Below, one piece after another: positions 8,818 through 17,252 of a DNA stretch of 40,289 bases (positions within the stretch are counted from its first letter, which is position 1; the number at the start of each line of letters is the position of its first letter). Source of the DNA: Promethearchaeota archaeon. GTDB taxonomy: Archaea > Asgardarchaeota > Lokiarchaeia > Sigyniarchaeales > SOKP01. The position numbers were made by a program, and so were the translations under genes. The stretch lies in the NCBI GenBank assembly GCA_011364975.1, contig RDOE01000023.1, forward strand, positions 1-40,289, read 5' to 3'. The notes beneath the pieces are model-generated. The model saw only the letters and a list, made by a program, of their open reading frames with translations. It searched no databases and was not told the DNA's origin.

Positions 8818-9438
8818 TTATTTAGGTTTAACATTACTTTCAATGCATCTTTTAAGTTCATTCATTTGAAGAGAAATAGAAATATCCCCACGGGTTCTTT
8901 CTATAATATTTCTTGCTTGATCAGTTTTATGCCTTAAATCTTGGGTTAACCCTGAAGGGTAATCAATAGAGAATAAATATGTATATAGCTCATCCATATC
9001 TTCAAGAATCTGGTTAAGTTCTTCGATTTTTGAATTACGAATATTATCCAGTGCATATCTTCTTAATTCTCCAATAACATCAGCTAATCCTAAAGCATAA
9101 TGTAACGGAGAAACATTTAACTCATTTGGTGCAGGAATAGCCTTTTTAGAGACTATGGAATAAAAAACCACTGCTTCAGTATATTCCTGTTCTGGTGTTT
9201 TTAAATATTTAAAAAATATACCTGGATTATGGTTTATTAATGATAATAATTTGCTATGGCTAATTTGAATATTACTTATCTTTTCAGAATAATCCGCAAG
9301 TTCTCTACGATGTATGTGTTTAATAGCAATGCTACAATCTCTAATTATAATTCGGGATACTTTTAGAATCTCTTCTCTATTCAAGTCTAATTTATCTAAA
9401 TCTTCAGTTAAATCTGAGAAAATCTTTTTAAGGCTCAT
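8818..9438 (-). CDS. Translin family RNA-binding protein
   Basis: A 206-residue all-helical protein of the translin/TRAX family. The conserved core is visible at about residues 110-180: HYALGLADVIGELRRYALD, then LEDMDELYTYLFSIDYPSG and DLRHKTDQARNIIERTRGD. Translins form octamers that bind RNA and single-stranded DNA, and some archaeal members have RNase activity, for example in tRNA or small-RNA processing. It is the first gene of the operon with sepS (20-bp gap), ribL and ribK, and is divergent from thrS. A tRNA-related role fits the two neighbouring synthetases but is inference. Confidence 0.88.
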   Translation of the reverse strand: MSLKKIFSDLTEDLDKLDLNREEILKVSRIIIRDCSIAIKHIHRRELADYSEKISNIQISHSKLLSLINHNPGIFFKYLKTPEQEYTEAVVFYSIVSKKAIPAPNELNVSPLHYALGLADVIGELRRYALDNIRNSKIEELNQILEDMDELYTYLFSIDYPSGLTQDLRHKTDQARNIIERTRGDISISLQMNELKRCIESNVKPK

Positions 9439-9563
9439 TCTTATAAATAAATATTTTAGTAATGATTAATTGTAATTTTAAATATAATTAATTATCAAAA
9501 GAAAGTAAAATATTTAGGATTTTTTGTTAAAAACAGTTTAGAAAAATTTAGAGAAGAGTTTCT

Positions 9564-11624
9564 ATGAAAATTTTACTAATTCATTCTGATGGTGTAGAAG
9601 TAACTAAAAATAAGGAAGCAACCACAAACCCACAGGATTTTCCAGAAGATTTTATAAAAATGGACGGTTTAGTCTTAGTAGCGTATGTTTCAGTAGAAGA
9701 TCAAGATACATATGATACTGATTTGATAGCAAAACAAGGAGCTCAAGTTATTGAAGATGCGATAATACAAATTACGAGTTTTCCAGAAAAAATACGTCAA
9801 AGAAATGAAGAGATCCAGAACTACAATAAACAAATCGAATCGGGTAAAATTAAGGGAAAATTACGCAATTTGGTTGATTTGATAAAAGAAAGAGATATGT
9901 ATCGCGTTGATAAAGTTTTAGTTTATCCTTGGGCTCATTTAAGCAAATTTTTAAGCCATGAACCAAATACTATGGAAGTTTGCCCCAAAATAGCTGAATT
10001 GCTAGAGGAAAAGGGAATTGTAGCAAAATTTTCTCCTTTTGGATGGTATAAATCCTTTAAAATAAATTGTATAGGACATGAAATTGCTGAAATGTATAGA
10101 GATGTTAAATTATATATTCAACCCGAAGAACATATTGAAAATGCAGTTTTTAAAGTTATAACTCCCCAAGGAAAAGAATTAAATATTAAATTTGACAAAG
10201 ATAGAAATGTGTTACCGCTAAAGGAGATTGAGGATGATGAATTTCTTACGTTTTTGAGGGCAGAGTTAGGAGAGAAAAGATCTGATGAGGGAATAGAACC
10301 AGCACATATAAAAACAATGAAGGAATTTGAATTAGTAGATTTTGATCCAAACACTGATGCAGGAAACCTTAGATGGTATACAAAAGGAGTAATTATGAAA
10401 AATCTGATTAAAAATTTTGTTGAAGACAGGATTATCGATTTTGGTGCAATGTTAATTGATACACCCCTAATGTATACTACCAAAAATAAGAAGTTAACGG
10501 CTCAAACCGCTCGATTTCCAGCTAGGAGTTATTGGGTAGAATCTGGTAATGATCGATACCTTTTACGATATGCTTCTGATTTCCTATTATTTGATTTATT
10601 CAGTACTATGAATCTTAAACCTCATTACTTCCCTTTAAGAATGTATGAATGGGAACAATATTCCTTTAGACGAGAAATGGAAGGAGAGCTTACAGGACTA
10701 AGAAGATTAAGGAGTTTTGTAATGCCAGATTTACATACTCTTTGTAAGAATTTATCTTCTGCTATTGAAGAGTTTAAGAGTCAATATTTCTTAATAAAAA
10801 ACTTGTTAGAGGATCTTGGTGTAAAATCCTATGTTATTTTTAGGGCAACTCAAGAGTTTTATAAAGAGAATAAAGAATGGATTATAGAGCTAATTAAGAC
10901 TGAGGACGAACCGATTTTACTGGAATTGTGGGAAGAAAGATATTATTATTTTATCTTAAAGTTTGAAAGACCGGTTTTATCAGCACAGGGTAAAAGTGCC
11001 ACTTTATCAACAAATCAAATTGATGTAGAGAGCACACTTGAATATATGGTTGATAATGACGGAAAAGAAAGACAAAAATATAATATCTTTTTCATTGATG
11101 AAGATGGAGAAAAAAAACATCCAATTATACTTCACAACTCTCCAACTGGAGGTTTAGAACGAATTTTATGGGGATTAATCGAAAATGCTATACGAAATAA
11201 GGATAGTATTGTCCCTGGATTTAAAACGTGGATTTCCCCAATTCAAGTAAGGATAATAACTGTAAGTGAAAATCAGAACAAATATGCTGAGAATGTACTA
11301 GATATTTTGAGTAAACACTCTTACAGAGCAGATTTTGATGATAGAGATGAAACATTAGGTAAAAAAATTCGCCAAGCAGAAGTGGAATGGATACCTTATA
11401 TAGTAATTTTAGGTGATAAAGAACAACAAAATCGCACAATTTCAGTAAGGAAACGATTAATAGGAAAACCAATTGGTCCTAAAAAGCAAACATCTGAAAA
11501 TATGAATAATATTAAAGTGTCAAAGTTATTAGAATTATTGGAAAACGAAACTAAAAATTTCCCCAAACACAAATTGCCTATACCCTTAAGAAAGTTTTCA
11601 ACTAAAATCTATTTCAGAAAATAA
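9564..11624 (+). CDS. thrS: Threonyl-tRNA synthetase, archaeal type with N-terminal editing domain
   Basis: A 686-residue class II synthetase that charges tRNA(Thr). Residues 1-180 are the archaeal D-aminoacyl-tRNA-deacylase-like editing domain: MKILLIHSDGVEV, VYPWAHLS (His125) and FGWYKSFKINCIGH (Lys163/166). A charged insertion at about residues 75-110 explains the extra length against typical ~620-residue archaeal enzymes. The catalytic core has motif 2 YSFRREMEGELTGLRRLRSF and motif 3 SPTGGLERILWGL; the anticodon-binding domain runs from about 555. Two of three zinc ligands are present (His391 in MPDLHTL, His524 in IILHNSP), but the usual Cys in the ACFGQF-type motif is Asp339 here (RYASDFLLF). 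A HAD phosphatase gene follows by 14 bp. Confidence 0.94.
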   Translation: MKILLIHSDGVEVTKNKEATTNPQDFPEDFIKMDGLVLVAYVSVEDQDTYDTDLIAKQGAQVIEDAIIQITSFPEKIRQRNEEIQNYNKQIESGKIKGKLRNLVDLIKERDMYRVDKVLVYPWAHLSKFLSHEPNTMEVCPKIAELLEEKGIVAKFSPFGWYKSFKINCIGHEIAEMYRDVKLYIQPEEHIENAVFKVITPQGKELNIKFDKDRNVLPLKEIEDDEFLTFLRAELGEKRSDEGIEPAHIKTMKEFELVDFDPNTDAGNLRWYTKGVIMKNLIKNFVEDRIIDFGAMLIDTPLMYTTKNKKLTAQTARFPARSYWVESGNDRYLLRYASDFLLFDLFSTMNLKPHYFPLRMYEWEQYSFRREMEGELTGLRRLRSFVMPDLHTLCKNLSSAIEEFKSQYFLIKNLLEDLGVKSYVIFRATQEFYKENKEWIIELIKTEDEPILLELWEERYYYFILKFERPVLSAQGKSATLSTNQIDVESTLEYMVDNDGKERQKYNIFFIDEDGEKKHPIILHNSPTGGLERILWGLIENAIRNKDSIVPGFKTWISPIQVRIITVSENQNKYAENVLDILSKHSYRADFDDRDETLGKKIRQAEVEWIPYIVILGDKEQQNRTISVRKRLIGKPIGPKKQTSENMNNIKVSKLLELLENETKNFPKHKLPIPLRKFSTKIYFRK

Positions 11625-11638
11625 ATTTAAAGAAAAAT

Positions 11639-12262
11639 ATGACGATTAAATGCATTATTTTTGATCTAGGAGATGTCATTGTCAATTTAGATTTCAGTAG
11701 GTTTTTTAATGAAGTTATTACACCCTCACCGTTAAATAAACCGAAAACACCCATAATTTTAGAATTTTTTCGCCAATCTGACACATATCATCAAGGAAAA
11801 GTAACTAATGAGGAGTTTTATACACAGGCGTGTGAATTACTTCAAATATGTAATTTAAATCAGAATGAATTTTTTGATGCTTTTAATAGTATTATTGCAG
11901 GTTTAGATCTTAGGGTTGTTGAAGTTATAAAGAAAATTCGCCAATTTAACAAACTAAAAATAATGTGTCTTTCAAATATTAACGCAAGTCATTGGAAATA
12001 TCTGAAGAGCCAAAAATGGGATATATGGGATTTATTTGACGAGTTTATTCTCTCCCATGAAATTAAATTAACTAAACCTGATTATAAAATATTTAAATAT
12101 GCAATAGAAAGAGCTGGATGCCGTCCACGTGAAATTTTGTTTATAGACGATGGATTAAATAATATACGCGCAGCGAGAGATGTAAATATAATCGCAATAA
12201 GATACATTGGATTAGATAACTTAATTGAAGAATTAATAAAGTATAATATTAAATTGAGTTAA
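11639..12262 (+). CDS. HAD-superfamily hydrolase (YihX/epoxide-hydrolase N-domain-like)
   Basis: A 207-residue HAD subfamily IA enzyme, probably a small-molecule phosphatase. Motif I is IIFDLGDVIVNLD (Asp9 nucleophile), motif II is MCLSNIN (about 111-117), motif III Lys is in LTKPDYKIF (about 141), and motif IV is EILFIDDGLNNI (about 160). DLGDV lacks the second Asp of the usual DxD, as in YihX and epoxide-hydrolase N-domains that have Gly-Asn or Gly-Gly there. It has a helical cap between motifs I and II. It probably shares a transcript with thrS. Substrate unknown. Confidence 0.85.
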   Translation: MTIKCIIFDLGDVIVNLDFSRFFNEVITPSPLNKPKTPIILEFFRQSDTYHQGKVTNEEFYTQACELLQICNLNQNEFFDAFNSIIAGLDLRVVEVIKKIRQFNKLKIMCLSNINASHWKYLKSQKWDIWDLFDEFILSHEIKLTKPDYKIFKYAIERAGCRPREILFIDDGLNNIRAARDVNIIAIRYIGLDNLIEELIKYNIKLS

Positions 12263-12296
12263 ATTGAATTTTAAAAATTAATAGCACTCCTAAGAT

Positions 12297-12812
12297 TCAA
12301 TCAGATATACTTTGCAAACAAGATTTTGCTATTATTTCAAACGCAGTTTCAACATTTTCACCAGTTTTAGCAGAAGTTTCCAAATATTCACAACTTATTC
12401 TTTTAGCTAAATCTTCTGCTTCAGTTCGCTCTATTTTTCTCTCAAGATCTATTTTGTTTCCAACCATAATCATCGGAATTGATTTTTTTACTGTCTTTTT
12501 AATACTACTTACCCACCCAGGTAATTTAAGCAGAGATTGGGGATTAGTCACATCAAACACTCCAAAAGCAGCGTTACTTCCTTTGAAATATATCTGGCGC
12601 AACGGGAGAAATTGATCTTGACCTCCTATATCCCATAAAAGTAGCCTAACATTAGTATTACCTATCTCAACGTCTTTAATTAGAAAATTAGAGCCGATAG
12701 TTTGTTTTAAATCTGGATTAAAATAATCTTTTATATATCTAATAAGTAATGAAGTTTTTCCCACACCCCCTGGACCAAACAAGGTGACCTTGAACTTATA
12801 CATGTCATTCAT
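12297..12812 (-). CDS. Ras/Rab-like small GTPase
   Basis: A 171-residue GTPase with all five G motifs: G1 GPGGVGKTS, G2 Thr in QTIGSNF, G3 WDIGGQ, G4 NKID and G5 ETSAK. It belongs to the Ras/Rab/Arf-like group that is abundant in Asgard archaea. It ends SCLQSISD without a C-terminal prenylation cysteine motif, so membrane attachment, if any, must be indirect. A longer frame with ATG at 12875 exists, but the start at 12812 is preferred because GGAGG lies about ten bases upstream and the family begins a few residues before G1. It is convergent with the HAD gene. Confidence 0.92.
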   Translation of the reverse strand: MNDMYKFKVTLFGPGGVGKTSLLIRYIKDYFNPDLKQTIGSNFLIKDVEIGNTNVRLLLWDIGGQDQFLPLRQIYFKGSNAAFGVFDVTNPQSLLKLPGWVSSIKKTVKKSIPMIMVGNKIDLERKIERTEAEDLAKRISCEYLETSAKTGENVETAFEIIAKSCLQSISD

Positions 12813-12889
12813 CCTTTCTACTCCTCCGAGATTAGAATCTCTAAATGAATAATTCTTAAATATAACTTTACTCATTAAAAATTTTTAGA

Positions 12890-12918
12890 ATTCTTATTCG
12901 TATAATATACGGAAGAAT
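12890..12918. promoter_or_regulatory. Imperfect dyad upstream of the GTPase gene
   Basis: ATTCTT and AAGAAT arms flank a CGTATAATATACG core (12899-12911), giving a dyad about 78 bp upstream of the preferred GTPase start. It could be an operator or part of the promoter. The sequence is AT-rich, so chance is possible. Confidence 0.3.
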
Positions 12919-13086
12919 CAAATATTCTATATTCAATATTATCTTAAGGGTATTTATATCTTTAGGATTTTGAAGAAGATAAGCCATAACCTTCTTAAGT
13001 ATAAATGATCATTTCAAGGGCAATATTATTTAGAAACCAGTTTACTATGATTAGTGTTTTAAAATCGAATAGAATAATATTGTTAT

Positions 13087-14364
13087 TCATTTCTTTTTTT
13101 TTCCTATTTTTCCTAAAGCAGCCATTAACCATTCAGGACTCCCAACCCCATTACCAAATTCCATCCAAATATACATTAAAAATCCTAATAATCCTACATA
13201 AGTTAAATTGATTATTAAAAACATAATTACATCTAATTGTCGAAAAAATAAATTAAGAAGTAATTGATGGATGAAAAATAGACTCAAGGATACCTTTCCA
13301 TAGTAAATCAGCATGTGAACAAAATTATTTTTGTTTTTCTTTTTAAGATCTATAAAGTAAAAGCTTATTGCGATAACTAGAAGTGCTGCACCTAAGTTAT
13401 AAAGAATATTTGGAGCTCTTCCACGGATTAACAGCTCCGGTATTCCAGGAATATTAAAATAGGGTTGACTATTAGCAACAGTTAGAAGGGCGATATGGGG
13501 GTATTCTGAAAGCCCACCTGCGATTGAATCTTTCGTATATAATCCAAAACCAAATCCAATTCCTGCAAAGATTAATATTAGACTCCACATTAAAAAGAAT
13601 CTAAATAACCCAATATAAGCATCTGTCGTTCCTTTATTCATTGCATCATATAGATACTCTCCAAAAATAGTTGATATAAAACAAATGGCCAATCCTGGTA
13701 ATAAAGGTACCATAGGATTTGGTCCAATTAATATAAAATGAAATATAATCGCGATTATATTCCCCGATTCTATTCCTGGAACAAATAATAAGTCTCTAAT
13801 AGGGTTTGAAACCGCAATGATCAAAATACCTATTACTGCTCGATGCAATTTCCTCAAATTTAGCGCATAATAGGAAATTATCTGTGAAAAGCCAATAAAC
13901 ATCAATATATTCCAGCCCCATAAACTAAGAGGAAAGGGAATATTATAATTTTCTAAAGTTAATGATGCAACGTTGTATATCATAGCAATAAAAATAATAA
14001 AAAATCCTCGTGAAAAAATCCTCATCTGAATTACTTTTTGGGGAAGTATATTCTGTTTATTTTTTATACTAAAAATAACACTCAATGCTGAAAGAAAAAC
14101 AAATAGGGATGGGCCTAGAAAATCTAATAAAGCAAATGCTATTCCATATATATATTTGTTTTCACTATTTAACCACGCACTGGAAGAATGGGCTAAGATT
14201 ATAAATACAATTGCAAATCCTTTTACAAAATCAATACTACCTATTCGTTTTGGAGACGCAAAATCTCTTATATCCTCTAAGGGAATTAATTCTTGTAAGT
14301 AATTAAATAGATGAGGTGATTCTGTTTCTGTTTTAAAATCATTTTGTATTGACATTTCACTCAT
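13087..14364 (-). CDS. Multi-TM acyltransferase (HGSNAT/DUF418-like), copy 1
   Basis: A 425-residue polytopic membrane protein with about ten TM helices. After a 45-residue acidic cytosolic start comes RIGSIDFVKGFAIVFIILAH, the Arg/Asp/His signature of membrane acyltransferases such as heparan-alpha-glucosaminide N-acetyltransferase-like, YeiB/DUF418 and acyltransferase-3 families; the His is the probable catalytic residue. The C-terminal FGNGVGSPEWLM resembles the DUF418 GPlEW box. Such enzymes acetylate surface glycans or lipids. The next gene upstream on the same strand is a close paralogue with near-identical landmarks (RGRAPN.LYNLGAALL, YYGKVSLSLF.IH). Substrate unknown. Confidence 0.75.
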   Translation of the reverse strand: MSEMSIQNDFKTETESPHLFNYLQELIPLEDIRDFASPKRIGSIDFVKGFAIVFIILAHSSSAWLNSENKYIYGIAFALLDFLGPSLFVFLSALSVIFSIKNKQNILPQKVIQMRIFSRGFFIIFIAMIYNVASLTLENYNIPFPLSLWGWNILMFIGFSQIISYYALNLRKLHRAVIGILIIAVSNPIRDLLFVPGIESGNIIAIIFHFILIGPNPMVPLLPGLAICFISTIFGEYLYDAMNKGTTDAYIGLFRFFLMWSLILIFAGIGFGFGLYTKDSIAGGLSEYPHIALLTVANSQPYFNIPGIPELLIRGRAPNILYNLGAALLVIAISFYFIDLKKKNKNNFVHMLIYYGKVSLSLFFIHQLLLNLFFRQLDVIMFLIINLTYVGLLGFLMYIWMEFGNGVGSPEWLMAALGKIGKKKK

Positions 14365-14420
14365 TTATTACATATGATTTTTGGATATAAAAAATTATTA
14401 TTTAATTATTCATCTTACGA

Positions 14421-15812
14421 TTAATTTTCAGAGTCATGTTCATGACGCTTTAACTTATGAATAGTCCCCTTTAATTCATCTTCTATTATTTGCATTTCTT
14501 TCATCACAGTTTTTCCCGTTTTCTGACCTATTCGTCCTATTTGGACCATGAGCCATTCTGGTGAACCAACACCATTAAAAAACTCATTCCAAACGTACAT
14601 TAAAAACCCCATAAATCCCACATACCCTAACCATATAAAGGGAAAGATTACAATATCAAAATACCATATAAACAACATAATAAATGTATAATGTATTAGA
14701 AACAAGCTTAAGGATACTTTTCCATAATAAATCAACATTGATATAAACGTATTACTTTTATCTTTAATATCAATAAAATAAAAACTAATAGCTATAATTA
14801 ATAAAGCAGCTCCCAAATTATAGATCATATTAGGGGCTCTTCCACGAATCAAGAATTCCCACATCCCGGGATATCTTATCTCTGGAATTATAATTTGAGA
14901 ATTCATGTCATAAAGAAGACCTATATGGGGATATTCATTTAAGGGAAGGGAACCTACAATTAGATCATTGGCGGGTGAATAAAAAGTTGCAGGAGCGTAG
15001 GAATACCTACCTAAAAATATTCCCATAATTACAAAAAATAATCCCCAGTATAGAAAAGTGCGAAAAAGTACAATGTAATCCTGTTTTTTACCCATCATCA
15101 TAGCATCATACAAATATTCTCCAAAAATTGTCGAGATAAAACATATTGATATCCATGGAAGTAATGGGGTCATAGGAGAAGGCGATACAATAATATAATG
15201 TAAAAAGGAGATGAATAAATTACCTGCTTCTTTACCTTCGAATAAAAATTGTCGTATTGGGTCGGAAGTGAAGATAATAACCGCCCCTAAAACCGCACGT
15301 GCCATTTTTCCAATTTTCAGAGCATATAATGAAAAAATCTGGGAAAATCCAATAAACATCAATATATTCCATCCCCATAGATTCAATGGAAAAGTATAAC
15401 CCTCGATTGTAAATTCAAAAGCAAAAATGTTAAAAATAATTGCAATTACAATAATTATGATACCTCGATTTAAAATCCTATTCCTAATAACCTTATTAGA
15501 TAGAGAACCCTTCTTTCGTTTGATACTAAACACAACACTAAGAGCAGAAAGAAAAATGAATAGTGAAGGACCTAAAATGTCTAGAAAGGAAAAAACTATA
15601 CCATATATGAAAATCCAAGAACTATTAAGCCATGCTCCAGCCGTATGGGCTAAAATTATAAATACAATTGCAAATCCTTTGACAAAATCAATACTTACGA
15701 TTCGTTTAGGAGAATCGAAATCTCTTAATTCATCAACAGGAATTTCTTTTTTTAAATAATCAAATAGATGGATGGAATCCATATCGACGTCATTTTCTTT
15801 TTCATTAGACAT
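14421..15812 (-). CDS. Multi-TM acyltransferase (HGSNAT/DUF418-like), copy 2
   Basis: A 463-residue paralogue of the neighbouring downstream gene, with the same signature RIVSIDFVKGFAIVFIILAH at about residues 37-56, the same RGRAPNMIYNLGAALLIIA and the same terminal GSPEWLM box. It differs by a longer extracytoplasmic loop around residues 275-310 and a charged cytosolic tail (about 35 residues, ending HKLKRHEHDSEN) that copy 1 lacks. The two genes are 56 bp apart, in tandem, which shows a local duplication. It probably transfers an acetyl group across the membrane onto a glycan or lipid. Confidence 0.75.
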   Translation of the reverse strand: MSNEKENDVDMDSIHLFDYLKKEIPVDELRDFDSPKRIVSIDFVKGFAIVFIILAHTAGAWLNSSWIFIYGIVFSFLDILGPSLFIFLSALSVVFSIKRKKGSLSNKVIRNRILNRGIIIIVIAIIFNIFAFEFTIEGYTFPLNLWGWNILMFIGFSQIFSLYALKIGKMARAVLGAVIIFTSDPIRQFLFEGKEAGNLFISFLHYIIVSPSPMTPLLPWISICFISTIFGEYLYDAMMMGKKQDYIVLFRTFLYWGLFFVIMGIFLGRYSYAPATFYSPANDLIVGSLPLNEYPHIGLLYDMNSQIIIPEIRYPGMWEFLIRGRAPNMIYNLGAALLIIAISFYFIDIKDKSNTFISMLIYYGKVSLSLFLIHYTFIMLFIWYFDIVIFPFIWLGYVGFMGFLMYVWNEFFNGVGSPEWLMVQIGRIGQKTGKTVMKEMQIIEDELKGTIHKLKRHEHDSEN

Positions 15813-15924
15813 TTTTATCCCAATATTCGGATTGAATTGAAAGTAATTTATTAAAATTTAAATTAATATTATATTTTTATGTCATAGTATTTGAATCTTT
15901 ATAAAAAACCATAAAAGCTAGATT

Positions 15925-16377
15925 ATGATATCGAATGTCAAAAAATATTTGGATTTTCGCCTATTAGGGTTATCTGGTTCAATTTTCATGATACTATCTC
16001 AATTTTTACCTTGGTTTTCAGATTTAACATTATTGAATATTTATATTATTACCACGAGTTTAGCTATCGAGGATTCCTTTTTGTATCTGTTTCCGTTGAT
16101 AAGTGGTTTGATATGTTTCATAGGAACGTTTATAATAGTTTACAAACAAGAATATAGAATTAATTCTGTGATCGTTAATTTTGTTGGATTAGGTTTCTTC
16201 TTAATTTTCCTACTAGAATTAATTCCAAGAGAATTGATATATTTACCGACTATAGGCGTAGGGTTTTATTTTTCAATATTAGGTTTATTATTAGTATTTT
16301 TTGATATCTTACATATATTACTTACGAACAAGAATCAAGAGGAAGGGAACATACCATTAAAGGAAAAGAGAACTTAG
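15925..16377 (+). CDS. Small four-TM membrane protein
   Basis: A 150-residue integral membrane protein with four hydrophobic helices at about residues 12-32, 50-70, 80-100 and 105-128, and a short basic/acidic cytosolic tail. I recognise no family. Its TAG stop (16375-16377) is overlapped by the next gene, which lies in the -1 frame. The pair could be translationally coupled, or could be joined by a -1 frameshift to give a 4TM-HTH-TM protein; no classic slippery heptamer is seen. Confidence 0.6.
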   Translation: MISNVKKYLDFRLLGLSGSIFMILSQFLPWFSDLTLLNIYIITTSLAIEDSFLYLFPLISGLICFIGTFIIVYKQEYRINSVIVNFVGLGFFLIFLLELIPRELIYLPTIGVGFYFSILGLLLVFFDILHILLTNKNQEEGNIPLKEKRT

Positions 16378-17252
16378 ACTCTAATAAATCTAATGAGGAT
16401 GATATAGAAGCAAATTTTTATTATGCTCTAAGTCATGATATACGTAGGCGAATTATTAAAATTATTGGAGACGATACCTATACTTCTTTTACCAATTTAA
16501 AGAGAGAACTAAAGGTAAGTACTGGCACTATTTATCATCATCTTGATACTTTATCTCCTTTAGTTGAACAAAAAGATGATAAGAAGTATTACCTTACCGA
16601 TTTAGGTATTCATGCTTATAATTCATTAAAAGATAATATAACTACGATAATTACTGCAGATTTTACAAGTAGAGAATTTAATTCACCTCTTTTAAAAGGT
16701 TTGATGAAATTAACTCCTCGAAAAAGTATTACATTGCAAGATAATAATAAAATATTTTCTATTCTACTTTCAGTAATAAGCCTATTAATAGGTAGTATAT
16801 TTTGTGGACTTAATCAAGTATTTCCCTTTTTTCTTTTTTTCAATGAATCAAATTTATTTAGTTCTAGCTTAGAATTGTTATCACTACTATTATTTTCAAT
16901 TTTCTTTTTGTTAAATTTTCTAATTTATTATATAATTAATGAGGGGATTTGCCGTTTATTTTATAAGAAGAAAGAAAATAGTTTTAAATTTTTTAAAGTG
17001 TTTGGAATGATATTCTTTCCTGTTGATATATATTTAATTATTCGTTATTTCTTAAAAATTTCAAATTCTTTAAATTTTGCTACAATAAGAATATTGGATA
17101 ATATTCTAATGATTCTATTCCAGTTATGGTCGCTTTGGTTATTAACCTTTAATTTGACAGTAAACAAACAATTGAAGATTGAAAATTCACTAATTATAGC
17201 ATTGTTAATTCATTATGGTGGGTTTTCCTTATTTTTGTTATTTTCTATTTAA
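16374..17252 (+). CDS. ArsR-type winged-helix protein with C-terminal membrane domain; non-canonical start
   Basis: The frame is open from about 16310 to the TAA at 17252, but no ATG, GTG or TTG occurs before 16698, whereas the conserved domain starts well ahead of that. Residues about 15-85 (counting from 16374) form a winged helix: FYYALSHDIRRRIIKIIG, LKRELKVSTGTIYHHLDTLS and KYYLTDLG, as in archaeal ArsR/HTH_20 proteins. About five TM helices follow from residue ~125 (Yip1-like in character, low certainty). The start given is the TTA overlapping the TAG of the previous gene (TTAG); an ATT at 16356 after GGAAGGG is an alternative. A membrane-tethered regulator is the likely role. The last 8 bp overlap the convergent ATP-grasp gene. 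Confidence 0.6.
   Translation, partial: LDSNKSNEDDIEANFYYALSHDIRRRIIKIIGDDTYTSFTNLKRELKVSTGTIYHHLDTLSPLVEQKDDKKYYLTDLGIHAYNSLKDNITTIITADFTSREFNSPLLKGLMKLTPRKSITLQDNNKIFSILLSVISLLIGSIFCGLNQVFPFFLFFNESNLFSSSLELLSLLLFSIFFLLNFLIYYIINEGICRLFYKKKENSFKFFKVFGMIFFPVDIYLIIRYFLKISNSLNFATIRILDNILMILFQLWSLWLLTFNLTVNKQLKIENSLIIALLIHYGGFSLFLLFSI

Noticed and set aside
12876..13211. A plus-strand frame between the GTPase and acyltransferase genes
   Set aside because: It runs into the antisense of the acyltransferase C-terminus and has no recognisable content.
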